DNA from: Rhodoblastus sphagnicola | GTDB taxonomy: Bacteria > Pseudomonadota > Alphaproteobacteria > Rhizobiales > Beijerinckiaceae | Assembly: GCF_002937075.1 (NCBI RefSeq) | Contig: NZ_NHSJ01000043.1 | Span: forward strand, 1-64,000 | Length of the DNA stretch: 64,000 bases | Reading direction: 5' to 3' | Part shown: positions 6,353 to 19,238 of the stretch, piece after piece | Position numbering within the stretch: the first letter of the stretch is position 1 | Layout: each line of letters opens with the position of its first letter | Program-made: the position numbers and the translations under genes | Notes under the pieces: model-generated | What the model saw: the letters and a program-made list of their open reading frames with translations, nothing else | What the model was told of the DNA's origin: nothing | Database searches by the model: none

Positions 6353-7891
6353 CTAGGCCGCCGCCGACGCGCGGTCGACCATCGGGCGATAGGACAAGGC
6401 TTCGCCGAGGTGCGCGCGCAAGACATCGGGCGCGCCTTGCAGGTCCGCGATCGTTCTCGCAAGCTTCAACACCCGATGAAACCCGCGCGCGGAAAGACGC
6501 AGGCGATCCGACGCGTCGCGTATGAGCTTGCCGCCGGCGTCATCGAGCTTGATGGTCTGCTCGATGATCGACGCGGTCGCCATGGCGTTGCAGGCGACGT
6601 GGTCGTAACCGAGCGCTTTATAACGGTATCGCTGGATATCCCGCGCTTGAGCGACGCGCGCGGCGACCTGCTCGGACCCCTCCTCCGCCGGAGGCAAGAT
6701 CAGATCGGACGCCCGGATCGCTGGCACTTCAAGATGCAGGTCGATGCGATCCAGGAACGGGCCGGACAGCCGGTTCTGATAGAGCGCCGAACAGCGTTGC
6801 GGCGATCCCTTCTGGCAGCGATGGCCCGGTTCGTTCGCCAGACCGCAGCGGCAGGGATTCATGGCCGCGATCAATTGGAAACGCGCGGGATAGACACAGC
6901 GCCGGTTGGCCCGGGAGATCGCGATCTCGCCGCTTTCCAGAGGCTGCCGCAAGGCGTCCAGCGCCGGAGCCTGGAACTCCGGGAGTTCGTCGAGGAACAG
7001 CACGCCATGATGCGCCAGCGAGGCCTCTCCCGGTCTGGCGTGCGTGCCGCCTCCCACCAGCGCCGCCATGGACGCCGAATGATGCGGCGCGCGAAAGGGC
7101 CGGCGATCCGTGAGTTGTCCGCCCGCGATATTGCCGGCGACCGAGTGGATCATCGAGACTTCGAGCAGTTCTCCGGGCGTCAGCGGCGGCAGGATCGATG
7201 GCAGGCGCGCCGCCAGCATGCTCTTGCCGGCGCCAGGCGGTCCGTTGAAAAGGAGATTGTGGCCGCCGGCGGCGGCGATCTCCAGCGCGCGTTTCGCGCT
7301 TTCCTGTCCCTTGATATCGCGAAGATCTGGCTGGGGACCACTCAGCGACTTCACCGCCGGAATCGGCCGCGACAGCACTTGTGACCCATGAAAATGGTTG
7401 GCGATCTGGATGAGGTTGCGCGGCGCGAGGATGGATATGTCTTCCGAGGCCCAGGCCGCTTCAGGTCCACATTCGGCGGGGCAGATCAGGCCCAGGCCTC
7501 TGGCGCTGGCGGCGACGGCGGCGGGAAGAACGCCTGAAACGGGCGTAATGGCGCCGTCCAGCGCCAACTCGCCCAGTACGGTGAAACCGTCAAGCGCGTC
7601 GGAGGGCAAGGCGCCCATGGCCACCATTACGCCCAGGGCGATGGGCAGATCGTAATGGCTGCCCTCCTTGGGCAGGTCTGCCGGCGCGAGATTGACGGTG
7701 ATTCGCTTGGCGGGCAGCGACAGGCCCGACGCCACCAAAGCGGAGCGGACGCGTTCGCGCGATTCGGCCACCGCCTTGTCGCCCAGGCCGACCACGTTGA
7801 ACACCACCGTGCCGTTCGAGATCATGACCTGAACATCGACCGGCCGCGCTTCAATGCCTTCAAAAGCAACCGTTGAAACACGAACGACCAT
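6353..7891 (-). CDS. comM: YifB/ComM family Mg-chelatase-like AAA+ ATPase
   Basis: Helicase-like AAA+ protein. In naturally transformable bacteria ComM drives branch migration of incoming DNA during recombination. An N-terminal S5-fold/Lon-like domain begins MVVRVSTVAFEGIEARPVDVQV. The AAA core carries Walker A GPPGAGKSMLA and Walker B VLFLDELPEF, followed by a conserved Cys-containing segment (MNPCRCG, then GHRCQKGSPQRC) and the C-terminal LSARGFHRVLKLARTIADL block. The start at 7891 gives 512 residues and the family N-terminus; an upstream in-frame start would add 40 residues without family likeness. mutS lies 76 bases upstream in the same direction. Confidence 0.93.
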   Translation of the reverse strand: MVVRVSTVAFEGIEARPVDVQVMISNGTVVFNVVGLGDKAVAESRERVRSALVASGLSLPAKRITVNLAPADLPKEGSHYDLPIALGVMVAMGALPSDALDGFTVLGELALDGAITPVSGVLPAAVAASARGLGLICPAECGPEAAWASEDISILAPRNLIQIANHFHGSQVLSRPIPAVKSLSGPQPDLRDIKGQESAKRALEIAAAGGHNLLFNGPPGAGKSMLAARLPSILPPLTPGELLEVSMIHSVAGNIAGGQLTDRRPFRAPHHSASMAALVGGGTHARPGEASLAHHGVLFLDELPEFQAPALDALRQPLESGEIAISRANRRCVYPARFQLIAAMNPCRCGLANEPGHRCQKGSPQRCSALYQNRLSGPFLDRIDLHLEVPAIRASDLILPPAEEGSEQVAARVAQARDIQRYRYKALGYDHVACNAMATASIIEQTIKLDDAGGKLIRDASDRLRLSARGFHRVLKLARTIADLQGAPDVLRAHLGEALSYRPMVDRASAAA

Positions 7892-7967
7892 GGGACGCCT
7901 CCACGAGCCTAAGGTTAACCTTACGCCACATGGTTGTAAATCTGACCTGACCGACGCCCGGCGCGAA

Positions 7968-10724
7968 TCAATCGTGCGCCGCCACGCGTTTGAGATTGAA
8001 CAGCGCTTCAAGCGCCTGACGTGGCGTCATGTCGTCGGGATCGATTTCGGCCAAAGCGTCCCGCAGCGCGTCCTTGTGTTTCGGCTCCGGCGCCTGAAGC
8101 GGCGCCGCGAATAGCGGCAAGTCGGCCACCAGTCTTTCCACGGGGGTGCGGAGGTCGTTCAACTCCAGCTCCGCCAGAATTTTCCGCGCGCGTTCGACCA
8201 CCGTGGTGGGTAATCCGGCCAGACTCGCCACTTGCACGCCATAGGAGCGATCCGCCGAACCCTGCGCGACTTCATGCAGGAAGACGACGTCGCCGCGCCA
8301 GTCGGACACGCGCATGCAGAGATTGACGAGGCGGGACAGCTTTTGGCGCAAATGCGTCAATTCATGAAAATGCGTGGCGAACAGCGCGCGGGCGCGATTG
8401 ACCTCGTGCAAATGCTCCATCACGGCCCAGGCGATGGACAGGCCGTCATAGGTGGCGGTGCCCCTGCCGATCTCGTCGAGAATGACGAGGGATTTCTCTG
8501 TCGCCTGGTTCAAAATCGCGGCGGTCTCAACCATTTCGACCATGAAGGTGGACCGGCCCCGCGCCAGATCGTCCGATGCGCCGACGCGGGAAAACAGGCG
8601 GTCGACCACGCCGATATGCGCGGTTTTCGCGGGAACGAACGAGCCAATTTGGGCGAGAATGGCGATCAGGGCGTTCTGGCGCAGAAAGGTCGATTTGCCC
8701 GCCATATTGGGGCCGGTGATCACGGCGAGCTTGCCGCCGATGTCCTTGCCTTTTGCGCCCATGATCCCGCTGAGGTCGCAATCATTGGGCACGAAGGGTT
8801 CGCCGCGCGCCCGCAGCGCCGCCTCGACCACCGGATGGCGGCCCGCTTCGATCTGGAAGGCGAGGCTGTTGTCAACCCGTGGGCGGCTCCAGCCGGCTTC
8901 GCTGGCGGCTTCGGCCAGCGCCGTCAGCACGTCGAGCCCCGCCAAGGCGCTGGCGGTGGCTTCCAACTCGGCGGACTTGTCGAGGGCCTGCGCGACCAGT
9001 TCGCCGAAAATGCGGCTCTCGATCGCCAGCGCCTCGTCCGCCGCATTGGTGATGCGGCTTTCGAGTTGCGACAGTTCGGTCGTCGAGAAACGCATGGCGT
9101 CCGCCATGGTCTGGCGATGGATGAAATCGGCGTTGAAGGGGGCTTTCAGAAGTTTTTCGCCCTGCGCCTGATTGACCTCGATGAAATAGCCGAGGAAATT
9201 GTTGTGCTTGATCTTGAGTTGGCGAGTTTCAGCCTTTTCGCAATAGCGCCCCTGCAAGGCGGCGATGATGCGGCGGCTTTCGTCGCGCAGGGCGCGGGCT
9301 TCGTCGAGTTGCTGGTCGAAAGCGGCGCTGATGAAGTTTCCGCCGCGGCGGTCGAGCGGGAGATCGTCCGCAAGCGCGGCGCCGAGCAACTGCGGCAAGG
9401 CGGTATCGAGGTCGGCAAGAAATTCCACCGCCTTGGCAAGCAGGAAGGGCGGTTTTTTTTCCGCCAGAACGGCGCCGCACTGTTTCGCGGTGAACATGCC
9501 ATCGCGCAGCGCCGCGAGATCGCGCGGACCGCCGCGATCGAGGGCAAGACGCCCCAGGGCGCGCGCCATATCTGGCGCCGCGCGCAAAATCTTGCGCAGT
9601 TCCGCGCGCAACAGCGGATCATCAACGAAAAACGCTATGGCGTCCTGCCGCAGCGCGATTTTCTCGATGTCGCGCAGCGGCGCGGCGAGCCATTCCGCCA
9701 GAGTCCTGGCCCCGGCCGAGGTGACGGTGCGATCCAGCGCCGACAGCAGAGAGCCCTGACGCTGGCCGGATTGGCTGCGCGTCAGTTCGAGATTGACGCG
9801 CGTTGCGGCGTCAATCTCCAGGGTGGCGCGGGTCTCGACGCGGCTGGGCCGATTGAGCCGGGGCTTGGCGGCAAACTGGGTTTGCTCGATATAGGCCAGA
9901 CACAGGCCGGCGGCGTTGATCTCGAGATGGCTCAGCGGACCCAGACCGTCCAGCGTGCCCAAATGATAATAGTCGAGCAGTTTCTTCTCCGCCGCCCGGC
10001 CGAAGAAAGCCTTTTCGTTCAGGGGCGTTATCGCGGCGCCGCCGTCTTGCAGGCGGCCGAGCAGGGCGGCGTCCGCCAGGAGCGTTTCGGACGCGACAAT
10101 CTCCCGAGGCTCAAGCCGCGCGAGCAGCGCCCCAAGCGCGCCGAACTCGGTGACATAAACATCAAAGGCGCCGGTCGAAATATCGACGGCCGCGAGACCG
10201 AACAGGGATTTCTCGTCCTGATCCCTTTGTCGAACCAGCGCGACCAGCAGGTTGGCGCGTCCCGGCTCCAGCAAACGCTCCTCGGTCAGGGTTCCCGGCG
10301 TGACCAGTCGGATGACGCCGCGCTTGACGACCGATTTGTTGCCCCTCTTGCGCGCCTCGGCGGGATCCTCGGTCTGTTCGCAGACGGCGACGCGATGGCC
10401 GGAGGCGATCAGCTTGTGCAAATAATCGTCCGACCGCTCGATCGGCACGCCACACATGGGGATATCCTCGCCGAGGTGTTTGCCGCGCTTGGTCAGGACA
10501 ATGCCGAGCGTTTGCGAGGCGAGTTTGGCGTCTTCGAAAAACAGCTCGTAGAAATCGCCCATGCGATAGAACAGCAGGCAATCTTGATGGTCGCGCTTGA
10601 TTTCGAGATATTGCGCCATCATTGGCGTGACGCGGTTTTCCGCGCCGGGAGCCGAAGCTTTGGCGGCCTTGCCGCCGTCAAGGGCCTCGTCGATCACATC
10701 CGCGGTTTCGTTCTTGCTCGGCAT
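7968..10724 (-). CDS. mutS: DNA mismatch repair protein MutS
   Basis: Recognises base mismatches and small loops, then recruits MutL. An N-terminal mismatch-binding domain has FYRMGDFYELFFEDA with the Phe-x-Glu reader. Connector, lever and clamp regions follow, and the C-terminal ABC-type ATPase has Walker A ITGPNMAGKSTFLRQ, signature FMVEMVETAAIL, Walker B LVILDEIGRGTATYDG and the ATHFHELTHL block. The ATG at 10724 gives 918 residues, has GAGAGGGGA just upstream and starts MPSKNETADV. A further 87 residues could be read upstream but look non-coding and would run into the divergent maeB. The pairing with maeB is common in Hyphomicrobiales. Confidence 0.96.
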   Translation of the reverse strand: MPSKNETADVIDEALDGGKAAKASAPGAENRVTPMMAQYLEIKRDHQDCLLFYRMGDFYELFFEDAKLASQTLGIVLTKRGKHLGEDIPMCGVPIERSDDYLHKLIASGHRVAVCEQTEDPAEARKRGNKSVVKRGVIRLVTPGTLTEERLLEPGRANLLVALVRQRDQDEKSLFGLAAVDISTGAFDVYVTEFGALGALLARLEPREIVASETLLADAALLGRLQDGGAAITPLNEKAFFGRAAEKKLLDYYHLGTLDGLGPLSHLEINAAGLCLAYIEQTQFAAKPRLNRPSRVETRATLEIDAATRVNLELTRSQSGQRQGSLLSALDRTVTSAGARTLAEWLAAPLRDIEKIALRQDAIAFFVDDPLLRAELRKILRAAPDMARALGRLALDRGGPRDLAALRDGMFTAKQCGAVLAEKKPPFLLAKAVEFLADLDTALPQLLGAALADDLPLDRRGGNFISAAFDQQLDEARALRDESRRIIAALQGRYCEKAETRQLKIKHNNFLGYFIEVNQAQGEKLLKAPFNADFIHRQTMADAMRFSTTELSQLESRITNAADEALAIESRIFGELVAQALDKSAELEATASALAGLDVLTALAEAASEAGWSRPRVDNSLAFQIEAGRHPVVEAALRARGEPFVPNDCDLSGIMGAKGKDIGGKLAVITGPNMAGKSTFLRQNALIAILAQIGSFVPAKTAHIGVVDRLFSRVGASDDLARGRSTFMVEMVETAAILNQATEKSLVILDEIGRGTATYDGLSIAWAVMEHLHEVNRARALFATHFHELTHLRQKLSRLVNLCMRVSDWRGDVVFLHEVAQGSADRSYGVQVASLAGLPTTVVERARKILAELELNDLRTPVERLVADLPLFAAPLQAPEPKHKDALRDALAEIDPDDMTPRQALEALFNLKRVAAHD

Positions 10725-10916
10725 GGAGTCCCCTCTCGGGGGGAACCTAGCAAAGCGCGGCGGCCCGCACACGCGCGCGCAACCTTTTCCAATGACTTTT
10801 TCAGTTTCGCGGCAGGTCGGACCGCGAAAGTCCCGGCCATTGTCCAAACGACTCCTTGTCATTTCGCATCGCGCGGCTAAGGTCGCCCCTCCCCGCAGGC
10901 CAACAGAGAACACAGA

Positions 10917-13202
10917 ATGTCCGAAATCAAGCCGAGCCGCGCCAAACGCCCGACCTTTACCGATCAGGAAGCGTTGCAGTTCCATTCCAAGGGGCGTCCC
11001 GGCAAATTTCAGATCATGCCCACCAAGCCGATGGCGACCCAGCGCGATCTGGCGCTGGCCTATTCGCCAGGCGTCGCCGTGCCGGTCAAGGCCATCGCCG
11101 AAGACCCCTCACGCGCTTACGATTACACCATCAAGGGCAATCTGGTCGCGGTCATCACCAATGGCACCGCCATTCTCGGCCTCGGGAACCTTGGCGCTCT
11201 CGCATCAAAACCGGTGATGGAAGGCAAATCCATCCTGTTCAAGCGATTCGCCGACGTCGATTCCATCGATCTTGAAGTCGGAACCGAGGACGTCGAGGAA
11301 TTCATCAATTCCGTGCGCTTTCTCGGCCCCACCTTCGGGGGGATCAACCTTGAGGACATCAAGGCGCCCGAGTGCTTCATCATCGAAGAGCGGCTCCGCG
11401 AATTGATGGATATTCCCGTGTTCCATGACGATCAGCACGGGACGGCGATCATCGCCGCCGCCGGCATGATCAACGCCATTTATCTGACGGGACGCGACAT
11501 CAAGAAGACCAAGCTGGTCTGCAATGGCGCTGGCGCGGCGGGCATCGCCTGTCTGGATCTCATCAAGGCCATGGGCTTCGCGCCTGAAAATGTCACGCTG
11601 TGCGACACGAAAGGCGTTGTCTATCGCGGCCGCGTCGAGGGCATGAACCAGTGGAAATCCGCCCATGCGGTGGCCACCGACAAGCGGACCCTCGCCGAGG
11701 CCGTGCAAGGCGCCGACATTTTCTTCGGTCTGTCCGCCAAGGGCGCGCTGACGCAGGACATGGTCAAGACGATGGCGCCCGACCCCATCATCTTCGCCAT
11801 GGCCAACCCCGATCCCGAAATCACGCCGGAGGACGCGCAGGCCGTTCGGCCCGACGCCATCGTCGCGACCGGGCGCTCGGACTATCCGAATCAGGTCAAC
11901 AACGTTCTCGGCTTTCCCTATATTTTTCGCGGGGCGCTTGACGTTCGGGCCTCGACCATCAACCTGGAAATGAAGATCGCGGCGGTTCATGCGCTGGCGC
12001 AACTCGCCCGCGAAGACGTGCCCGACGATGTCGCGCGCGCCTACCAGGGCGCCCGGCCGCGCTTTGGCCGCGAATATCTCATTCCCGCGCCGTTCGACCC
12101 CCGGCTGATTTCGATCGTGCCGTCGGCGGTCGCGCAAGCCGCGATGGAGTCCGGCGTCGCCCGCCATCCGATCGTCGACATGGGCGCCTATCGCGCGCAA
12201 TTGTCGGCGCGACGCGACCCCGTCGCCGGCGTGATGCAGGGCATCATGGATCGTGTGAAACGCAGCCCCAAGCGCGTGGTGTTCGCGGAAGGCGAGGAGG
12301 AGCAGGTCATCCGCGCCGCGATCGCTTTCGTGAATCAGGGGCTCGGCTCGGCCATTCTGGTCGGACGCGTTGAGCGGATCAACGAAGTCGCCGAGCGCAT
12401 TGGCGTCGAACTCGACGACAAGCTCATCGAAATTCACAATGCCCGCATTTCCCACCGCAACGACGTTTACGCGCAAATGCTTTACGAGCGCTTGCAGCGC
12501 AAGGGCTTCCTGTTTCGCGACTGCCAGCGCATCATCAACAACGACCGCAACCACTACGCGGCCTCGATGGTCGCCGCCGGCGACGCCGACGCGATGGTGA
12601 CCGGCGTGACGCGCAATTTCTCCATCACCCTGGAAGAAGTTTCGCGCGTGATCGATCACAAGCCCGGCCATAGGCTGATTGGCGTGTCGCTGGTCCTGGC
12701 GCGCGGTCGGCCGGTCATTCTCGCCGACACCGCCATCACCGAAATGCCCGAAGCGCAGGATCTGGCCGACATCGCCATCGAGGCAGCCGGCTTCGCGCGA
12801 CGACTCGGCTATGAGCCGCGCGTCGCCATGCTGGCCTTCTCCACCTTCGGTCATCCGCCGGGCGACCGCACCCTGCGTGTGAAGGAAGCCGTGCGCATCC
12901 TCGACCAGCGTCACGTCGATTTCGAATATGACGGCGAAATGGCGGCCGATGTGGCGCTGAACAAGGAGATGATGTCGCTCTATCCGTTCTGCCGCCTCAC
13001 CGATACGGCCAATGTTCTGATCATGCCGGCCTTCCACGCCGCCTCCATCGCCACCAAAATGCTGTTGGAGCTGGGCGGCGCGATGGTGATCGGGCCGATG
13101 CTGGTGGGTTTCGACAAATCCGTGCAGATCGTTCAATTGGGCGGCAAGGATTCCGATATCGTCAACATGGCGGCGCTCGCCGCCTTCAACGCGGAAGTCT
13201 GA
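10917..13202 (+). CDS. maeB: NADP-dependent malic enzyme with phosphotransacetylase-like domain
   Basis: Decarboxylates malate to pyruvate with NAD(P)+ and links the TCA cycle to gluconeogenesis and NADPH supply. The first 430 residues are the malic-enzyme part: [57 protein letters not shown], and [18 protein letters not shown] as the nucleotide site. Residues from about 440 form a phosphate-acetyltransferase-like domain ([35 protein letters not shown]) that is typical of the large MaeB class and is thought to bind acetyl-CoA as an allosteric effector rather than to catalyse. The 761-residue length is normal. Divergent from mutS. Confidence 0.96.
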   Translation: MSEIKPSRAKRPTFTDQEALQFHSKGRPGKFQIMPTKPMATQRDLALAYSPGVAVPVKAIAEDPSRAYDYTIKGNLVAVITNGTAILGLGNLGALASKPVMEGKSILFKRFADVDSIDLEVGTEDVEEFINSVRFLGPTFGGINLEDIKAPECFIIEERLRELMDIPVFHDDQHGTAIIAAAGMINAIYLTGRDIKKTKLVCNGAGAAGIACLDLIKAMGFAPENVTLCDTKGVVYRGRVEGMNQWKSAHAVATDKRTLAEAVQGADIFFGLSAKGALTQDMVKTMAPDPIIFAMANPDPEITPEDAQAVRPDAIVATGRSDYPNQVNNVLGFPYIFRGALDVRASTINLEMKIAAVHALAQLAREDVPDDVARAYQGARPRFGREYLIPAPFDPRLISIVPSAVAQAAMESGVARHPIVDMGAYRAQLSARRDPVAGVMQGIMDRVKRSPKRVVFAEGEEEQVIRAAIAFVNQGLGSAILVGRVERINEVAERIGVELDDKLIEIHNARISHRNDVYAQMLYERLQRKGFLFRDCQRIINNDRNHYAASMVAAGDADAMVTGVTRNFSITLEEVSRVIDHKPGHRLIGVSLVLARGRPVILADTAITEMPEAQDLADIAIEAAGFARRLGYEPRVAMLAFSTFGHPPGDRTLRVKEAVRILDQRHVDFEYDGEMAADVALNKEMMSLYPFCRLTDTANVLIMPAFHAASIATKMLLELGGAMVIGPMLVGFDKSVQIVQLGGKDSDIVNMAALAAFNAEV

Positions 13203-13292
13203 GCCCCAAACTTTGCCGCAAAACTTCGTCGAAAGGTTGCGCCGCGCGGCGGCGCGCCTATAGTCGCGCCAAAATTTCCCGCGAGTCCCAAA

Positions 13293-14525
13293 ATGTCCAA
13301 AGCGAAAGAAATCAAGAAGGTCGTTCTCGCCTATTCCGGCGGTCTCGACACGTCCATCATCCTCAAATGGCTCCAGACCACCTATGGCTGCGAAGTCGTG
13401 ACCTTCACGGCGGATCTCGGCCAGGGCGAAGAACTGGAGCCGGCGCGGAAAAAGGCCGAATTGCTCGGCATCAAACCGGAAAACATCTTCATCGAGGACC
13501 TGCGCGAGGAATTCGTGCGCGATTATGTCTTCCCGATGTTTCGCGCCAACGCGCAATATGAGGGTCTTTACCTGCTGGGCACGTCGATCGCCCGTCCGCT
13601 GATTTCCAAGCGGCAGATCGAAATCGCGCGAAAAGTCGGCGCCGACGCCGTCTGCCATGGCGCGACCGGAAAGGGCAATGACCAAGTTCGTTTCGAACTG
13701 TCCTATTATGCGCTGGAGCCTGATATCACCGTCATCGCGCCCTGGCGCGAGTGGGACATGGCCTCCCGCACCGCCTTGATCGAATTCGCCGAAAAGCACC
13801 AAATCCCCATCGCCAAGGACAAGAGGGGCGAATCGCCGTTTTCCACCGACGCCAATCTGTTGCACACGTCGTCGGAAGGAAAGGTGCTGGAAGACCCGGC
13901 GCAGGAGACGCCGGATTACGTCTATTCCCGCACTGTGTCCCCGGAAGACGCGCCGGACAAGCCGACCTATATCTGGATCGAGTTCGAGAAGGGCGACGCC
14001 GTCGGCATTGATGGCGAGAAGCTGTCGCCGGCGAAATTGCTGACGCGCCTCAACGAACTCGGCCGCGACAATGGCATCGGCCGCCTCGATCTGGTCGAGA
14101 ATCGCTTCGTCGGCATGAAATCGCGCGGCATGTACGAGACGCCCGGCGGCACGATCCTCTATTTCGCGCATCGCGGCATTGAATCGGTCACGCTCGACCG
14201 TGGCGCGGCTCATCTGAAGGATGAGTTGATGCCCAAATATGCCGAGCTGATCTACAACGGCTTCTGGTTCTCGCCCGAGCGGGAGATGCTGCAAGTCCTG
14301 ATCGACAAGAGCCAGGAGAAGGTCACCGGCCGCGTCCGCGTGAAACTCTACAAGGGCGGCGCCGCCGTGGTCGGCCGCGAGAGTCCCTATTCGCTCTATG
14401 ACCAGGAACTCGTGACGTTCGAGGAGGGGGCGGTCGCCTATGACCATCGCGACGCCGCTGGCTTCATCAAGCTCAACGCGCTACGATTGAGAACCTTGGC
14501 GAAGCGAGACCGGAAGACGTCCTGA
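13293..14525 (+). CDS. argG: Argininosuccinate synthase
   Basis: Joins citrulline and aspartate with ATP to make argininosuccinate, the penultimate step of arginine biosynthesis. The ATP-pyrophosphatase loop [15 protein letters not shown] is at about 13-27. [19 protein letters not shown], then APWREWD and [20 protein letters not shown] are the citrulline/aspartate site blocks. The 410-residue length is typical. It stands alone rather than with argF/argH; the gap to maeB is 90 bases and the gap to the next gene 63. Confidence 0.97.
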   Translation: MSKAKEIKKVVLAYSGGLDTSIILKWLQTTYGCEVVTFTADLGQGEELEPARKKAELLGIKPENIFIEDLREEFVRDYVFPMFRANAQYEGLYLLGTSIARPLISKRQIEIARKVGADAVCHGATGKGNDQVRFELSYYALEPDITVIAPWREWDMASRTALIEFAEKHQIPIAKDKRGESPFSTDANLLHTSSEGKVLEDPAQETPDYVYSRTVSPEDAPDKPTYIWIEFEKGDAVGIDGEKLSPAKLLTRLNELGRDNGIGRLDLVENRFVGMKSRGMYETPGGTILYFAHRGIESVTLDRGAAHLKDELMPKYAELIYNGFWFSPEREMLQVLIDKSQEKVTGRVRVKLYKGGAAVVGRESPYSLYDQELVTFEEGAVAYDHRDAAGFIKLNALRLRTLAKRDRKTS

Positions 14526-14588
14526 CTTTCCTCAGCGTCACTGTCTAAAGTTTGCGCCGCGAGCTTTTCGCCTCCGGAAGGACGGAAG

Positions 14589-15887
14589 ATGCGGCGCTTC
14601 CTTTCACTGGCGTTTCCAATCGGCGCCTTGTTGATCGCGATCATTGTCGCCGGCCTCTATTTTTACGAGAGGCCGACGGTTTTGCGCGTCGCCGTTGCGA
14701 AAGGCGGCGAGTCCCAGAAACTGCTCGCGGCCTTGAATCAGGAGTTCACGCGAGACCATGCCGATGTGCGTTTCCGTCTGACGCCGGTCGCCGATGCGCG
14801 CGCGGCGGCGAAGGCGATGGAGGACCGCGGCGTCGATCTCGCCGTGATCAGGTCGGATGCAAATCAGCCGCCGAACGCCGCGACGGCGCTGATCCTGGAA
14901 CATCAGATTCTGGTCGTCATGGTTCCGTCAGGCTCTAACGTGACCAATATCGCGGACCTGAAGGGCAAGCGCGTGGCCTCCCTCTCTGTGGACCTCGCCA
15001 ATGAAGGCGCGGGCGCGCTGCTGGACGCGGTCGAGGCGCAATACGCGCTCCCGCCACAAACCCTGCCCCGCAAATGCCTGGAAACGGCCGACCTCGCCGA
15101 ATCGCTCGCCCGGAAAGAGGTCGACGCCGTGCTCGCCTTCGGACGTTTCGACTCCCCGCAAATGATTCAAGTGGTTCGAACCGTCTCACAAGAGGGCCCC
15201 CCATCGTTCCTCGCCATCGGCGACGCGGCCGCCATGGCCAAGAAGAATCCCGGCGTCGAAGCGACGTCGCTTTTGCGCGGCGCCTTCGGCGGCGGACCGT
15301 CGATTCCCGCCGAAAATGTCGAGACCATCGGCGTGACATTGCGCCTTGTCGCGGACAATGACCTCGCCAATTCTGTGGTGGGCGATCTGGTGCGCCAGAC
15401 GCTCGCTCACCGGACGGCCGTGGCCTCCAGGAACCCCGTGGCCAACGCCATGGAAACGCCCGACACGGACAAGGGCGAGGCCTTGCCGACCCATCCGGGC
15501 GCGGCCGCCTTCATCGACAATGAGGAAGAGACGTTTTTCGAGCGCTACAGCGATGCGATCTATATTGGCGCGATGGTTGCGAGCGTGTTGGCTTCGCTCG
15601 GCGCGACCTTGATCAGTCGCGTCACCGTGAAAGGTTACGAACAGTTCGATCATCTTCTGGAACAATCGCTCGAAATTCTCAAGAGCGCGCGCGAGGCGGA
15701 AGATTTGGAGTGTTTGCGCCTGCTTGAACTGCAAATCGACGAAATCCTGACCCGCACGCTCGCGAGCGGACGCATCCCGAAGCTGGACGGGCATCAACTG
15801 GCGGGTTTGACCCTGGCCGTGGAGCAGGCCCGACTGGCGATCAAGGATCGTCGCCGAATCGTCATGGACGCGGTCGGCCGCGCGTGA
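14589..15887 (+). CDS. Membrane-anchored TAXI-family TRAP-type solute-binding protein
   Basis: The 432-residue protein has an N-terminal hydrophobic helix (about 8-27) without an obvious signal-peptidase site. A periplasmic TAXI/NMT1-like binding fold follows (LRVAVAKGGESQKLLAALNQ, VDLAVIRSD, VMVPSGSNVTNIADLKGKRV, GRFDSPQMIQVV). A second membrane helix at about 325-345 leads into a cytoplasmic helical tail rich in Glu and Leu. TAXI proteins usually are free binding proteins for TRAP transporters. No TRAP permease gene adjoins, and the second helix plus tail suggest a sensor or scaffold role. The start has GGAAGGACGGAAG directly upstream. The ligand cannot be told from the sequence. Confidence 0.75.
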   Translation: MRRFLSLAFPIGALLIAIIVAGLYFYERPTVLRVAVAKGGESQKLLAALNQEFTRDHADVRFRLTPVADARAAAKAMEDRGVDLAVIRSDANQPPNAATALILEHQILVVMVPSGSNVTNIADLKGKRVASLSVDLANEGAGALLDAVEAQYALPPQTLPRKCLETADLAESLARKEVDAVLAFGRFDSPQMIQVVRTVSQEGPPSFLAIGDAAAMAKKNPGVEATSLLRGAFGGGPSIPAENVETIGVTLRLVADNDLANSVVGDLVRQTLAHRTAVASRNPVANAMETPDTDKGEALPTHPGAAAFIDNEEETFFERYSDAIYIGAMVASVLASLGATLISRVTVKGYEQFDHLLEQSLEILKSAREAEDLECLRLLELQIDEILTRTLASGRIPKLDGHQLAGLTLAVEQARLAIKDRRRIVMDAVGRA

Positions 15888-16064
15888 AACCGTTGTTTTG
15901 CAATTATCCGGTTTTTCGTTTAGAGCAAGCGCAACTTCCCGTCTCGTTTCCCCGTCGCAATTCGTCATCGCCGCGTCATTATTGGCGAGAATGACATCGC
16001 CGCGATGGTGCGGCGCGTGCCGCCCAATCCGTGAAGACCGCTCGAACCATATCTCAAGGCCCCC

Positions 16065-17876
<1,812 letters not shown>

Positions 17877-17935
17877 GTCCGAGTTCGCCAATGCCTCACA
17901 GAATATTGCGTGGTTTTAACTTCGGGGGGGCGAAA

Positions 17936-19237
17936 ATGCAGCTTCCGAGCGATGGCGTCCAGTTCGGACATAATGCGCGTCATATGCGCATGGACACTTT
18001 GGTCAAGTTGCGCTGGCTCGCCGTCGCGGGCCAGACCGCGACGATCCTCGTGACTGACTTCGTCCTGGGGTTCTCACTCAATCTGGCGTCCTGCCTGGGA
18101 TTGGTGGCCGTGCTGGGCGCCGTCAATTTGCTGACGACGCTGCTCGCGCCGCGCCATTTGCGGCTTTCGGAATTCAGCGCGTCCTGCTTTCTGATTTTCG
18201 ACGTGCTTCAGTTGAGTGCGCTGCTTTACGTAACGGGCGGTTTGCAGAATCCTTTTGCCATCCTCATTCTGGCGCCCGTGACCATTTCCGCCGTATCGTT
18301 GCGGATCAATCACATCGCGAGCGTCGTCCTGGTTTCGGCGGCCTGCGTGACCCTGTTGTGCATGGCGCATCAACCCCTGCCATGGCGCGGCGGCGAGAGC
18401 TTTTCACTGCCCCAGCTTTATCAGGATGGCTTGTGGGCGGCGATCATCGTGTCGTGCCTGTTTATTTCCGTTTACGTCTCGCGGGTGGCGAATGAATATC
18501 GCGCGCTCAGCCAGGCCCTGGCCGCGGCCGAACTCGTCCTCGAACGCGAAAACCATCTGTCCAGACTCGACGGACTCGCGGCCGCCGCCGCGCACGAACT
18601 CGGGACGCCCCTGGCGACGATTTCGCTGGTCACCCATGAACTGAACCGCGCCGACGTTCCCGAGGACATCAAGGAGGATCTGGGTCTGCTGGAGCAGGAA
18701 GCGCGACGGTGTCGCGATATTCTCGGCAAGCTGACGTCGCTTGAGGAAGACGATGACGAGCCCTTTTCGCGGACGAGGCTCGGTTTGCTGCTTGAACAGA
18801 TCGCCTCCCCGTATCAGCAGGGCGCGGCGAAGATCAAGATCGAGATGAACGGGGACGGCGCCGAACCGCATTCCGACTGTAGCCCCGCGATTATTTACGG
18901 TATCGGCAATTTTGTTGATAATGCGACTGATTTCGCGCGCACATCCGTGGTAATCGATGCAAACTGGGATCGCGAAAGGGTGGCGATCGTCATCTCCGAC
19001 GACGGGCCGGGCTTTCCGGGTGAGTTGATCGATCAACTCGGCGAGCCCTATCTGGTGCGGCCCGCCAGGAGAGGCGGAAATGTCAAGGACCGGGCCGGCT
19101 TGGGCCTGGGTGTATTCATCGCGAAAACTTTACTTGAGAGAGCCGGAGCGGAGGTCCTCTTTTCAAACGGCAAAAACGGCGGGGCGCGCATCTCGTTGAC
19201 ATGGAGCCGGGCTCGGTTTGAAAAGCCGAGTGTTTGA
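17936..19237 (+). CDS. regB: Redox-sensing histidine kinase RegB/ActS/PrrB
   Basis: Global redox sensor that controls respiration, nitrogen and carbon metabolism in alphaproteobacteria. Six membrane helices fill residues about 20-190. The ubiquinone-site motif GGLQNPFAIL lies in that region, the H box is AAAAHELGTPLATISLVTHEL, and the redox-active Cys sits in EQEARRCRDILGKL, the RegB Cys265 context. The N box is GNFVDNATDFA; the G boxes are SDDGPGFPG and GLGLGVFIAKTLLERAGA. The ATG at 17936 is preceded by a run of Gs as ribosome site; an in-frame ATG at 17891 lacks one. Partner regA follows after 78 bases. Confidence 0.92.
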   Translation: MQLPSDGVQFGHNARHMRMDTLVKLRWLAVAGQTATILVTDFVLGFSLNLASCLGLVAVLGAVNLLTTLLAPRHLRLSEFSASCFLIFDVLQLSALLYVTGGLQNPFAILILAPVTISAVSLRINHIASVVLVSAACVTLLCMAHQPLPWRGGESFSLPQLYQDGLWAAIIVSCLFISVYVSRVANEYRALSQALAAAELVLERENHLSRLDGLAAAAAHELGTPLATISLVTHELNRADVPEDIKEDLGLLEQEARRCRDILGKLTSLEEDDDEPFSRTRLGLLLEQIASPYQQGAAKIKIEMNGDGAEPHSDCSPAIIYGIGNFVDNATDFARTSVVIDANWDRERVAIVISDDGPGFPGELIDQLGEPYLVRPARRGGNVKDRAGLGLGVFIAKTLLERAGAEVLFSNGKNGGARISLTWSRARFEKPSV

Positions 19238-19238
19238 C

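Noticed and set aside
8232-10880. Open plus-strand frame of 882 codons
   Set aside because: Antisense to mutS, whose protein has all expected motifs.
11205-14447. Open minus-strand frame of 1080 codons
   Set aside because: It runs antisense through maeB and argG, is rich in His, Arg, Asp and Gly as expected for the complement of G+C-rich genes, and shows no family motif.
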